A stretch of 55,423 bases of DNA from positions 1 through 55,423 of the forward strand of contig JAFMDS010000009.1 in assembly GCA_017857175.1 (NCBI GenBank). The letters are read 5' to 3'. Positions 26,213 to 34,746 of this stretch are shown piece after piece. The notes under the pieces were generated by a model, which did not search any database, had not been told where the DNA came from, and saw nothing but the letters and a program-made list of their open reading frames with translations. Source of the DNA: Candidatus Nanopelagicales bacterium. Its GTDB lineage: Bacteria; Actinomycetota; Actinomycetes; S36-B12. Each line of letters starts with the position of its first letter. Position 1 is the stretch's first letter. The position numbers and the translations under genes were made by a program.

Positions 26213-26428
26213 TCAGGCAAGGACAACGAGGATGTCTCCCTCATTAACAACATCGCCAACAGCAACACCTATCTCTTGGACCGTGCCCGCAATATCTGCG
26301 AGTACCGGTATCTCCATTTTCATGGATTCAAGGATCAATAGAGTCTCACCTGCGATAACCGTGGCACCGACTTCAATTTCGATGGAATGCACGGATGCCA
26401 CCATCTCGGCGCAAATGGATTTTGGCAT
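26213..26428 (-). CDS. Single-domain biotin carrier protein (TB7.3-like)
   Basis: 71 residues, a lone biotinyl domain with the biotinylation motif ESMKMEIPV, the lysine being modified. Length and sequence match M. tuberculosis TB7.3 (Rv3221c), which also lies beside pdtaS. Its carboxylase partner is not in the window. The ATG at 26428 has AGGGAG six bases upstream; longer in-frame starts add residues absent from the family. Confidence 0.88.
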   Translation of the reverse strand: MPKSICAEMVASVHSIEIEVGATVIAGETLLILESMKMEIPVLADIAGTVQEIGVAVGDVVNEGDILVVLA

Positions 26429-26522
26429 GTGAACTCCCTGGACTAGACCTGTCAGTGTGGACGCAGCATATCGACTCTCGCCCCTCTGAACACATGACGC
26501 CACTTTTCACAAACAAAGGGAC

Positions 26523-27182
26523 TCAACTCACTGAATCAAGCAGTTCCACACCGTTATTTCTCACAGAGTTCACTCGTTTGCTCACGGGACGCGCAACAAG
26601 GCCGTTGGGAGCACTAGCCATGACCGAATCCAAGATGGACAACGCGTCGGCAGAACCAATATCGGGATCTAGCCATTCACTCCACATTTCTTTAGGAATC
26701 ATCGCTGGCATTCGATCATGAACATGAGCAATATTTTGTGCTGCACTCATCGTGATAATTGCGCAGGTGGGAACAGTGTGACCGTCAATTGAACTGGGTG
26801 CAAGAATTCCCCCCATCGCAAGAACAGGTTTTTGAGGATCCGTGATAAAAAATGGATCTTTTGCTGGACGCATCCATTCGTAGTATCCACTCGCAGGAAT
26901 GATGCAACGCGATCCGGCGAAGGACTTTTTAAAGGTGGATTTCTCGGCCACACTTTCGCCTCGAGCATTGACCAGCAGCATAGGTTTACTCGAGCTCCAT
27001 GCTGGCACAATTCCCCAACGAACATTTTCAATGAACCGTGCCCCTTGACGCGCGACAACGATGGGGACCTTGGTTGTTGGTGCAACGTTGTAATTGGGTT
27101 TTGGGATATCTCCCAGAATCTCGGCATCAAATTCGCTAACCAAAACAGCCGGATCCGCCGCCAGCACATACCGTCCACACAC
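26523..27182 (-). CDS. SRAP domain DNA-protein crosslink enzyme (YedK/HMCES)
   Basis: 219 residues. SRAP proteins use the alpha-amino group and thiol of Cys2, exposed after Met removal, to cap abasic sites in single-stranded DNA. The GTG at 27182 yields MCGRYVLAAD, putting Cys at position 2. Other landmarks are NYNVAPTTKVPIV, RWGIVPAW, CIIPASGYYEW and TMSAAQNIAHVHDRMPAMI. A longer reading from 27212 would block the active site. TATTAT exactly six bases upstream of the GTG supports a leaderless start there. Divergent from aroA, as in mycobacteria (Rv3226c). Confidence 0.92.
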   Translation of the reverse strand: MCGRYVLAADPAVLVSEFDAEILGDIPKPNYNVAPTTKVPIVVARQGARFIENVRWGIVPAWSSSKPMLLVNARGESVAEKSTFKKSFAGSRCIIPASGYYEWMRPAKDPFFITDPQKPVLAMGGILAPSSIDGHTVPTCAIITMSAAQNIAHVHDRMPAMIPKEMWSEWLDPDIGSADALSILDSVMASAPNGLVARPVSKRVNSVRNNGVELLDSVS

Positions 27183-27188
27183 ACGGCA

Positions 27189-27194
27189 ATAATA
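27189..27194 (-). promoter_or_regulatory. -10 box of leaderless promoter for the SRAP gene
   Basis: TATTAT on the minus strand, spacer TGCCGT, then GTG at 27182. The best-matching -10 in the set, and the one that decides the start. Confidence 0.6.
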
Positions 27195-27251
27195 GGCATC
27201 ATTGGGAGACACCCTCGAAAGGCTTCAAGGCTGGGATGAAACACTAAGAAC

Positions 27252-28562
27252 ATGATTGATGAATCGTTGGAACTTTGGCCAGCCCCCTTGGCCCTCGCAC
27301 AACTTGATTCTTCATTTCATTTGACTGGATCTAAGTCGATCAGCAATCGCGCGTTGGTCCTCGCTGCCTTGTCTGATTCGCCAACTCACGTCAGGTCACT
27401 CCTTGATGCTCGCGATACGCAGTTGATGATTGCAGGACTTCAAGCTTTAGGTGTTGAGATTTCGTCAACCGGCAACGATGCTGCCGGCAACATAAACGTA
27501 GAGGTCACCCCCCACTTTTTGCAGGGACCTGCGCACATCGATGTCGGCCTGGCCGGCACCGTGATGCGCTTCCTACCGCCCGTTGCCGCACTCGCTCGTG
27601 GGGACATTTACTTCGATGGGGATGCAGCTGCCCGCAAGAGGCCTATGGCCACCTTGCTTGAGGCCCTGAAAGATCTTGGAGTTTCAGTTGAAGATCGAGG
27701 CCGCCTACCATTTCTCATTCACGGCACAGGACGCATGCTCGGTGGCGAGGTGATCCTCGATGCATCACGCTCAAGCCAGTTCGTCTCAGCTCTCCTATTA
27801 AGCGCCGCACGGTGCGAAAGTGGGGCAACTATTCGTCACGTGCCCGCGGACCTATCGCGACCATCCACCGTTCCTAGCTTGCCCCATGTACGCATGACAA
27901 TCGCAATGTTGAAGCAGCATGGCGTGACCGTTCACAACAGCAATGACAACATGTGGCACGTAGACCCTCAGGAGATTCAAGCAATCGATGTCGATATTGA
28001 AGGTGATCTCTCCAATGCCACTCCCTACTTTGCAGCGACAATGGTCGCGGGTGGCACAGTGAGCTGTCGAGACTGGCCAGCAGACTCACTGCAACCGGTC
28101 GCACGTGTGTGCGAGGTTTTCTCGGCAATGGGGGCCACCATTAATCGCGATGGAGAGAGATTGACGTTCAGCAGCAATGGAACAATTCACGCAATAGACG
28201 CCGACCTCGCTGACATCGGTGAAATCGCACCGACCATCGTTGCGTTGTGCTCCTTTGCGGAAGGGCCCTCGGTCATTACCGGAATTGGACACCTCCGCGG
28301 TCACGAAACTGATCGGCTGGCTGCGCTTGCTCGAGAGTTCAATGCCTTGGGGGGCGAAATTATTGAAGGTCCAGATCAACTCACCATCAACCCTCGACAA
28401 CTCGTAGGCGGAATTTTTCACACCTATGAAGATCACCGAATGGCCACAGCGGGGGCGATCATCGGACTTCGGGTGCCCGGCATACTTGTTGAGAACATTG
28501 AAACAACGAGCAAGACAATTCCAAACTTCCCTCAACGCTGGCAGGACCTTTTGAGCCTGTGA
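27252..28562 (+). CDS. aroA: 3-phosphoshikimate 1-carboxyvinyltransferase (EPSP synthase)
   Basis: 436 residues. The shikimate-3-phosphate/PEP-binding N-terminal motif is LTGSKSISNRALVLAAL, followed by GLAGTVMRFLPPVAAL, SSQFVSALLLSA, DLSNATPYFAATMVAGG and DHRMATAGAIIGLRVPG. It makes EPSP for aromatic amino acid and chorismate synthesis. It overlaps rsgA by four bases (GTGA), so the pair is translationally coupled. Confidence 0.96.
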   Translation: MIDESLELWPAPLALAQLDSSFHLTGSKSISNRALVLAALSDSPTHVRSLLDARDTQLMIAGLQALGVEISSTGNDAAGNINVEVTPHFLQGPAHIDVGLAGTVMRFLPPVAALARGDIYFDGDAAARKRPMATLLEALKDLGVSVEDRGRLPFLIHGTGRMLGGEVILDASRSSQFVSALLLSAARCESGATIRHVPADLSRPSTVPSLPHVRMTIAMLKQHGVTVHNSNDNMWHVDPQEIQAIDVDIEGDLSNATPYFAATMVAGGTVSCRDWPADSLQPVARVCEVFSAMGATINRDGERLTFSSNGTIHAIDADLADIGEIAPTIVALCSFAEGPSVITGIGHLRGHETDRLAALAREFNALGGEIIEGPDQLTINPRQLVGGIFHTYEDHRMATAGAIIGLRVPGILVENIETTSKTIPNFPQRWQDLLSL

Positions 28563-29551
28563 AGCCATCTCGCCTCGATGAAGACGATATTCGGATCCGC
28601 CCAGGGCGTTCGAAGTCCCGACCGCGAACAAAAGATCGACCTCAACACACGGACGCCATTGCAGGTTCTGTAACAACCGTAGATCGTGGACGCTTCACAG
28701 TCCTTCTTGACAATGGCACTGAAATATTCGCGGTGAAAGCTCGAGAGTTGGGTCGCAAGGGAATTGTCGTAGGTGACCGAGTGTCCGTCATCGGTGATTC
28801 CAGCGGTGATGCGGATTCGCAGGCACGGATTATCCGGCGCGATACCCGAATTACTGTCCTACGCCGCACCGCGGACGACAATGACCCTCAGGAACGCGTC
28901 ATCGTGGCGAATGCCACCCACATGGGAATTGTTGTTGCGGCCGCAAACCCGGAACCGCGAACTGGATTAATTGATCGAGCGTTAGTTGCTGCTATCGACG
29001 CCAGGATTGCGCCTTTTCTCATCATCACAAAGGCCGACTTGGCTGACCCACAAATTCTCGCCCGAAATTACTCTGCCTTAAAACTGCCTGTTTTTACGGT
29101 AACCAACGGACTCGCCACGGAGGAATTGCGCCAGCACATTGATGGACAAATATCTGTATTCGTAGGTCACTCCGGGGTCGGTAAATCTACTTTGATAAAC
29201 CAACTCGTTCCAGATGCTCAACGGGTGACCGGTTCGGTCAATGATCTGACAGGCAAAGGCAAACATACGTCCACGAGCGTGATTGCTTTCCCACTTCCCG
29301 GTACCGCAAGTAATCCGGGCATTGTCATTGACACTCCAGGAATTCGATCATTCGGGTTGGCGCACGTGGAGCGAGAAGTGATCCTGGACTCCTTCACCGA
29401 CCTGCATCCCTGGATGCAGTCTTGTCCGCGCGCCTGTAGCCATGACGAAGAAGAATGTGGACTCAACATGGTCACCGACCCCCTAACCCTGCAGCGGGTA
29501 GATTCCCTGCGTGCTCTCCTGACGGGCAATTCAGACGCAGGAACGTACTGA
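28559..29551 (+). CDS. rsgA: Ribosome small subunit-dependent GTPase A
   Basis: 330 residues. A basic N-terminal tail is followed by the OB fold (about 40-95) and a circularly permuted GTPase domain with ITKADL (G4), HSGVGKSTL (G1, P-loop) and DTPGIRSFG (G3). A zinc-binding C-terminus contains CPRACSHDEEECG. It tests 30S subunit maturation. It starts at GTG within the aroA stop. Confidence 0.95.
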   Translation: MKPSRLDEDDIRIRPGRSKSRPRTKDRPQHTDAIAGSVTTVDRGRFTVLLDNGTEIFAVKARELGRKGIVVGDRVSVIGDSSGDADSQARIIRRDTRITVLRRTADDNDPQERVIVANATHMGIVVAAANPEPRTGLIDRALVAAIDARIAPFLIITKADLADPQILARNYSALKLPVFTVTNGLATEELRQHIDGQISVFVGHSGVGKSTLINQLVPDAQRVTGSVNDLTGKGKHTSTSVIAFPLPGTASNPGIVIDTPGIRSFGLAHVEREVILDSFTDLHPWMQSCPRACSHDEEECGLNMVTDPLTLQRVDSLRALLTGNSDAGTY

Positions 29552-29562
29552 ACCAAGCCCAC

Positions 29563-29568
29563 TAGACT
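29563..29568 (+). promoter_or_regulatory. -10 box of leaderless promoter for hisN
   Basis: TAGACT, spacer GAATGA, then GTG at 29575. Confidence 0.5.
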
Positions 29569-29574
29569 GAATGA

Positions 29575-30381
29575 GTGAATCCGCAGATGCTGTGTTCCCC
29601 CGATGATCTCACACTGGCACATAGCCTTGCAGATCAAGCAGATGCACTAACCCTTTCACGATTTCGCGCGCATGACCTTGTTGTGGAGAAGAAACCTGAT
29701 CTCACTGAGGTTTCTGACGCAGATAAAAGTGTGGAATTGGGGCTGCGCTCAATCCTCCGACGGGAGCGCCCTTCCGATGGCGTTATCGGCGAGGAATTTG
29801 CGCAAACAAGCGGATCCGAGCGAACATGGATCATTGACCCCATTGATGGCACCAAGAATTATGTTCGAGGAGTTCCCGTTTGGGCCACCCTCATTGCTTT
29901 GCGTGATGACTCAGGAATTGGACTCGGTCTTGTCAGCGCACCCGCACTCGGACGACGTTGGTGGGCACTGCGCGGACATGGAGCCTGGACGCGAGAAAGC
30001 TTTTTGAACACGGGCGTTGCGCGACAAATTCGTGTCAGCGGGGTTAGCGAAATTTCTCACGCCTCTGTGTCCACCAGTGATCCAACGGGCTGGAACAAAG
30101 AGTCAAAGGACGCACTGGAAGAAATTGCCTGGCGCAATCGCGCCTACGGAGACTTCTGGTCCCATTGTTTGGTGGCTGAAGGCGCGGTTGATATTGCCGC
30201 GGAGCCTGAACTAGCCCTCTATGACTACGCGGCACTCATCCCAATTCTGATGGAATCTGGTGGCATGGCCACGCAATTTGACGGTCATCCCCTCCCCGTT
30301 TTTGACGCACAAGCCAATCCAAGTTTTCTCACAACGAATGCCAAATTACATGTGTTCGTCACCGAATTGCTGAATCCCTAG
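29575..30381 (+). CDS. hisN: Histidinol-phosphatase, inositol monophosphatase family
   Basis: 268 residues. Metal-binding motifs VIGEEF and IDPIDGTKNYV, and the C-terminal ELALYDYAALIPILMESGG, are those of the actinobacterial HisN subfamily, which hydrolyses histidinol phosphate in histidine synthesis. A general inositol-phosphatase activity cannot be excluded from sequence alone. It follows rsgA by 23 bases but has its own -10 box. Confidence 0.88.
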   Translation: MNPQMLCSPDDLTLAHSLADQADALTLSRFRAHDLVVEKKPDLTEVSDADKSVELGLRSILRRERPSDGVIGEEFAQTSGSERTWIIDPIDGTKNYVRGVPVWATLIALRDDSGIGLGLVSAPALGRRWWALRGHGAWTRESFLNTGVARQIRVSGVSEISHASVSTSDPTGWNKESKDALEEIAWRNRAYGDFWSHCLVAEGAVDIAAEPELALYDYAALIPILMESGGMATQFDGHPLPVFDAQANPSFLTTNAKLHVFVTELLNP

Positions 30382-30426
30382 ACAGAGCCCTGCTGTTGGG
30401 TTAAGACTGTGCAATGGGAGGTAAAC

Positions 30427-30861
30427 ATGAAACTTGCAACAATCCTTGCCGGCAAGGGTTCTCACGTAGTCACCATTGCCCCGAGTGCCAACATTCGTGA
30501 ACTTCTCTCGCTACTCGCAGAGCACAAAGTTGGAGCCCTCGTGGTGTCGACCGATGGCCGGTCGATTTCAGGAATCGTCTCGGAGCGCGATGTCGTGCGA
30601 GCATTCTCCAACTCCGACAATCCCTACGACGACTCGGTCTCAAGCATCATGACGAGTGAGGTATTCGTTGCTCCACCCGAGGCGCATGTTGATGAACTCA
30701 TGGAGATCATGACTTCGCGGCGCGTTCGACATATTCCCGTGACCGATGAAACTGGCGGCCTTCTCGGGATCGTCAGTATCGGGGACATCGTCAAGTCACG
30801 TTTGGGCGAGCTAGAGAGCGAAAAGGAAGCCTTGCTCGGATACATTACAAACGGCGGGTAA
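30427..30861 (+). CDS. Tandem CBS domain protein
   Basis: 144 residues consisting of two CBS domains: VGALVVSTDGRSISGIVSER in the first, RRVRHIPVTDETGGLLGIVS in the second. Such stand-alone pairs bind adenosine nucleotides and act as energy sensors. The target is unknown. The ATG at 30427 is set by GGGAGG seven bases upstream; an in-frame GTG at 30409 lacks a ribosome-binding site. Confidence 0.88.
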   Translation: MKLATILAGKGSHVVTIAPSANIRELLSLLAEHKVGALVVSTDGRSISGIVSERDVVRAFSNSDNPYDDSVSSIMTSEVFVAPPEAHVDELMEIMTSRRVRHIPVTDETGGLLGIVSIGDIVKSRLGELESEKEALLGYITNGG

Positions 30862-30884
30862 TCGGAATAAGCAGGTAACACTCA

Positions 30885-30954
30885 GCGCACGCTAATGATT
30901 ACGCACGCTAATGATTACGCACGCTAATGAGCACGCGCGCTAATGAGCACGCGC
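30885..30954. repeat. 16-bp tandem repeat across the P450 3' end
   Basis: Four units at 30885-30900, 30901-30916, 30917-30932 and 30933-30948 follow the pattern RCGCRCGCTAATGAKY. A partial fifth (ACGCGC) ends at 30954. The period is not a multiple of three, and the P450 stop codon is read from inside the array. Confidence 0.9.
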
Positions 30955-32318
30955 ACTCCCCCACGAGGTCGGATGGTGACCATCGGTTCGCCCACTGGCA
31001 TTCGGGCCCCAGCGGGATAACGGACCGCAAATTGGCGAGTGAGTTGAGCTAGCAAAAGCACGCCCTCAATATAAGCAAAATCTTTACCAATGCATTGGCG
31101 TAACCCTGCACCAAATGGAATGTAGGACTCTCGGGAATATTCGCGCAAGAAACGCTTGGCGTCAAATTTATTCGCGTTGGGCCAAACGTCAGGGTGCTGA
31201 TGAAGAAGAGCCGGGCTGAGAATAATAAGAGCGCCTGCTGGGATTTCATGACCGTCAATGGTGTCCGGGCCTAGCGCTTTGCGAGTGATTAGCCAGGCTG
31301 GTGGATACACACGTAAGACCTCTTCAAAAAATGCACGTGTCAATGGCAAGCTATCAACGGAAGCGCCGTTATCCGACTCCTCTGCCTGTTGCGCTTCGGC
31401 AGCAAGCTGGTCCTGAAGGCCTGGATTATCGGCCAATATGGCCCACGACCACGAAAGTGCACTTGCCACAGTTTCATGCCCTGCGACGATAAATGTGACG
31501 ATTTCATCGCGAATCTCGTGCATGGTCAAAGTCTTGCCAAGGGGATCTGTCGTTGAGCTGAGAAGTTCAATCATGTTGCGGGGGTTCTCAATTTCTCCGT
31601 CAACCTGATTGCGAATTACTCGTCGAAGTCTCTGCCCCGAAACCATGGCCTCAACCGCCGCATCGAGAGCCGCAACACTGCGATTAAGTTTGCGATTATT
31701 GGCAGTTGGCACCCAACCGGGAGGTGCAATGGGAACGCGAGCGCGAGCGATTACGACCTCCAGTGCCTCAAGGGTCGCCTCAGTAATTACGTGAGCATTC
31801 GAGGAAAGATCCGTCCCAAAAAGGAACTGACCCACGACATCAAGCGCTGCGGTCAGCATGAATTGATCTACATCGCACACAGCGCCTGCAGGTACCTTTT
31901 CCCATTCGATAGCGAGCGACTCAGCAACGCCTTGCGTGATTGTCGAGAGCTCAGCAAACAGAGCCTGATGAAAGGCCGGCTGGATCATTGGTCGGCGCTT
32001 ACGCCAATTGTCGTTATCTGCTGTCAATAGGCCCTCTCCAGTAACCAATGACAGCGCTCGGTACTGAATAGTTGACTTGCCGTAATTGCGTCCATGAGAC
32101 ACCAAGACCTGTCGAACGCCAGCCGGTGAATTCACCAGGTATGTCGGCGGCTTGGGAATGGGGAACTGCACAATGTCCCCATACGTGCGCCACGATTTTT
32201 CCAAGAACGCTAGCGGATTGGAACGAATTAATAAAAAATCCCGGAGCATATCCGGACCCTGTGGGCCCGGTGCAGTTGCCGGTGTGCCAAGAAACGACTG
32301 CGATTGCCTCCTATTCAT
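30924..32318 (-). CDS. Cytochrome P450
   Basis: A 464-residue soluble P450. The I-helix motif is AGHETVASALSWSW, the K-helix EEVLR, the PERF region DAKRFL, and the heme-binding loop FGAGLRQCIGKD has the axial Cys409. No N-terminal membrane anchor. The overall pattern resembles the bacterial CYP110/CYP132 type with long-chain or hydrophobic substrates, but the substrate is not predictable. The ATG overlaps the fbiC stop (ATGA). The last residues (VLISARAH) come from the 16-bp repeat array. Confidence 0.93.
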   Translation of the reverse strand: MNRRQSQSFLGTPATAPGPQGPDMLRDFLLIRSNPLAFLEKSWRTYGDIVQFPIPKPPTYLVNSPAGVRQVLVSHGRNYGKSTIQYRALSLVTGEGLLTADNDNWRKRRPMIQPAFHQALFAELSTITQGVAESLAIEWEKVPAGAVCDVDQFMLTAALDVVGQFLFGTDLSSNAHVITEATLEALEVVIARARVPIAPPGWVPTANNRKLNRSVAALDAAVEAMVSGQRLRRVIRNQVDGEIENPRNMIELLSSTTDPLGKTLTMHEIRDEIVTFIVAGHETVASALSWSWAILADNPGLQDQLAAEAQQAEESDNGASVDSLPLTRAFFEEVLRVYPPAWLITRKALGPDTIDGHEIPAGALIILSPALLHQHPDVWPNANKFDAKRFLREYSRESYIPFGAGLRQCIGKDFAYIEGVLLLAQLTRQFAVRYPAGARMPVGEPMVTIRPRGGVRVLISARAH

Positions 32319-34618
32319 GATCCAATGGAGACAGTTTTGACAGGGCGTTCTCCATACACGGTGGTGCGTTCCACCAGTTTGCGCCCCAAGGGTTCAACGA
32401 CCGCGGCAAATTGAGAATCGGAAATCCCCTGACCATGTGCTGCACCTGCGGCACGAGAGATATTCTCATCCATCAAGGTTCCGCCTAGGTCATTTACTCC
32501 TGCGCGAAGAAGTTGTTGCGCGCCACGGGCACCCAATTTCACCCACGAGGCCTGAACGTTGGCAATGTAATTGTTGTAAGTGATTCTGCCCACGGCATGC
32601 ATCAAGACTGTTTCACGCCAGGTAGGTCCACGCCGTGAGCCACGCTTCAAATAGATGGGTGCTGCCATGTGAACAAAAGGCAGCGGAATGAACTCAGTGA
32701 AGCCACCTGTACGTGCCTGCAAATCTCGCGTGGCAACGAGGTGCTTTGCCCAATGCTCGGGACGTTCAATGCTGCCAAACATTATGGTGATATTTGAGCG
32801 CAATCCAATGGAGTGGGCTGCCTCGTGGACCATCAGCCACTCTTCGGTATTCACCTTGTCAGGACAGATGACAGCGCGAATATCGTCAGAGAGTATTTCG
32901 GCCGCGGTACCGGGTAGCGAGGCTAGACCCGCTTCTTTGAGTCTCACCAAGTACTCCTCCAGAGGCTCCCCGAGCCTGCGCGAACCTTCCAGTACTTCGA
33001 GCGCAGTGAATCCATGAACATGCATGGAAGGAACCGCCTGCTTCACCACCTGTGCAACATGAACGTAGTAGTTTCCATCGAAACTGGGATGGATTCCACC
33101 TTGAAGGCACACCTCGGTAGCGCCTTGCTCATGGGCTTCGACGACTCGATCAATAAATTCTTGATCACTGAGTAGATAGGGGTTTCCACGTAGATTAAGG
33201 GACAGAGGGCCCTTGGAAAACCCGCAAAACGTGCACTTGAAAGTACATACATTGGTGTAGTTGATATTTCGATTTCGAACGAATGTCACATCATCGCCAA
33301 CGGCAGCGCGCCTCAGGCGATCGGCGGTGGCAGCGATAGCCTCAACATCAGAGCCACGTGCTCTGAATAGCTCAGCTATCTGAGCCTGATCCACGTCGTG
33401 GCCCAGTTCTGCCCCGCGAAGAATCTCAGCGATGGGCGCTGATGCAACTGCCTCCTTGGAGCCAGAAATGATGATTGGCGGTGCAACATCGGCACCCGAG
33501 TACCACATGCTTGAGCGTCTGCCAACCTGAATGACTTCTGCGCCGGTCCCAACGTTGACCGCATCGGCATAACGTTCCGGAAAAGTTGCACCGGGATCAT
33601 CTCGGGCAAATCCATCCGCATCGCTTCGATCCATTACGGCAAATGCCAAGTCACTATCAAGCCACTTGTCGGGATCACGAACAAATTCGGGGTAGATGGT
33701 CAGGCGAGGAACCAGCGTGCGACCAAATTCCGCGGCCTGACTCCTGAGTTTGTCGATTGAGGGCCAAGGCATTTCTGGGTTAACAAAATCTGCGGTTACC
33801 GGTGAGATCCCCCCGAAATCGTCAATCCCGGCATTGAGCAAAGCACCGATATCTGTTGATAAATTCGGTGGCGCTTGGAGATGAATGCTTGTGGGCAAAA
33901 TCTCTCGAGCGATGACCAGAGTTTCAACGAGTTCCTCCAGGCTGCATGCCGGCCAGTTACGCATTTCCGTATCCGCCTTGGGCACAAAGTTCTGCACAAT
34001 GACCTCTTGGACGTGACCATATTTTTCATGTGACTGCGCAATTGCCTCCAAAGCAATGACACGATCCGCGCGAGATTCTCCGATTCCAATCAATATGCCC
34101 GTGGTAAAAGGAATGGCTAATTCACCCGCTGTGTCGAGGGTTTCAAGCCTTCGCTCTGGAGTCTTGTCCGGTGCGCCGCGGTGTGCTGCGAGGTTTGGGT
34201 TAAGACTTTCGATCATCATGCCCTGACTCGGTGACACCGTTCGCAACAAGGACAGGTCCTCGCTATCAAGGGCACCAGCATTCGCGTGGGGCAAAAGCCC
34301 AGTTTCATCAAGAACCACGCGAGCCGCATGAGCTAGGTACTCCACGGTGCTGCCAAATCCGTGTTCATCGAGCCAAGCGCGAGCTTCCGGGTAGCGCACC
34401 TCGGGGTACTCCCCTAGGGTGAAAAGTGCTTCGTGGCAGCCCGCAGCTGCGCCCTGGCGGGCAACCTCAAGGATCGAATCGATGGACATGTACGCAGAAT
34501 CAACGCGATGCGGGCTCTTGGCAAATGTGCAGTAACCACAGCGATCGCGACAGAGTGAGGTGAGCGGTATGAAGACTTTTGGTGAGTAAGTGACTATCTG
34601 GTTCACCATCGCTCCCAT
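32315..34618 (-). CDS. fbiC: FO synthase (CofG/CofH fusion) for coenzyme F420
   Basis: About 767 residues with two radical SAM domains: first CRDRCGYCTF (CxxxCxxC, near residue 23), second CTFKCTFCGFSKG near the middle. It makes 7,8-didemethyl-8-hydroxy-5-deazariboflavin (FO) from tyrosine and a flavin precursor, the deazaflavin core of F420. The ATG at 34618 is preferred because GGGAGA precedes it. An in-frame GTG at 34705 would add 29 residues and has a GAGTTT hexamer six bases upstream, so it remains possible. It overlaps the P450 start by four bases. No other fbi genes are in the window. Confidence 0.92.
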   Translation of the reverse strand: MGAMVNQIVTYSPKVFIPLTSLCRDRCGYCTFAKSPHRVDSAYMSIDSILEVARQGAAAGCHEALFTLGEYPEVRYPEARAWLDEHGFGSTVEYLAHAARVVLDETGLLPHANAGALDSEDLSLLRTVSPSQGMMIESLNPNLAAHRGAPDKTPERRLETLDTAGELAIPFTTGILIGIGESRADRVIALEAIAQSHEKYGHVQEVIVQNFVPKADTEMRNWPACSLEELVETLVIAREILPTSIHLQAPPNLSTDIGALLNAGIDDFGGISPVTADFVNPEMPWPSIDKLRSQAAEFGRTLVPRLTIYPEFVRDPDKWLDSDLAFAVMDRSDADGFARDDPGATFPERYADAVNVGTGAEVIQVGRRSSMWYSGADVAPPIIISGSKEAVASAPIAEILRGAELGHDVDQAQIAELFRARGSDVEAIAATADRLRRAAVGDDVTFVRNRNINYTNVCTFKCTFCGFSKGPLSLNLRGNPYLLSDQEFIDRVVEAHEQGATEVCLQGGIHPSFDGNYYVHVAQVVKQAVPSMHVHGFTALEVLEGSRRLGEPLEEYLVRLKEAGLASLPGTAAEILSDDIRAVICPDKVNTEEWLMVHEAAHSIGLRSNITIMFGSIERPEHWAKHLVATRDLQARTGGFTEFIPLPFVHMAAPIYLKRGSRRGPTWRETVLMHAVGRITYNNYIANVQASWVKLGARGAQQLLRAGVNDLGGTLMDENISRAAGAAHGQGISDSQFAAVVEPLGRKLVERTTVYGERPVKTVSIGS

Positions 34619-34746
34619 TCTCTTCTCCCGGACTGCCTCATCTATGTAAAACTCAATGACAAGACCCCCGAGTGTTCCATACCTGCTGCCAATTCGAGCA
34701 GCCACCGCATGAAACTCTCAGGGGTCTCTGAAATTTCCTGCGTGAA

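Noticed and set aside
30885-30954. Possible CRISPR array
   Set aside because: The repeats are contiguous 16-base units without spacers, and no cas gene is present.
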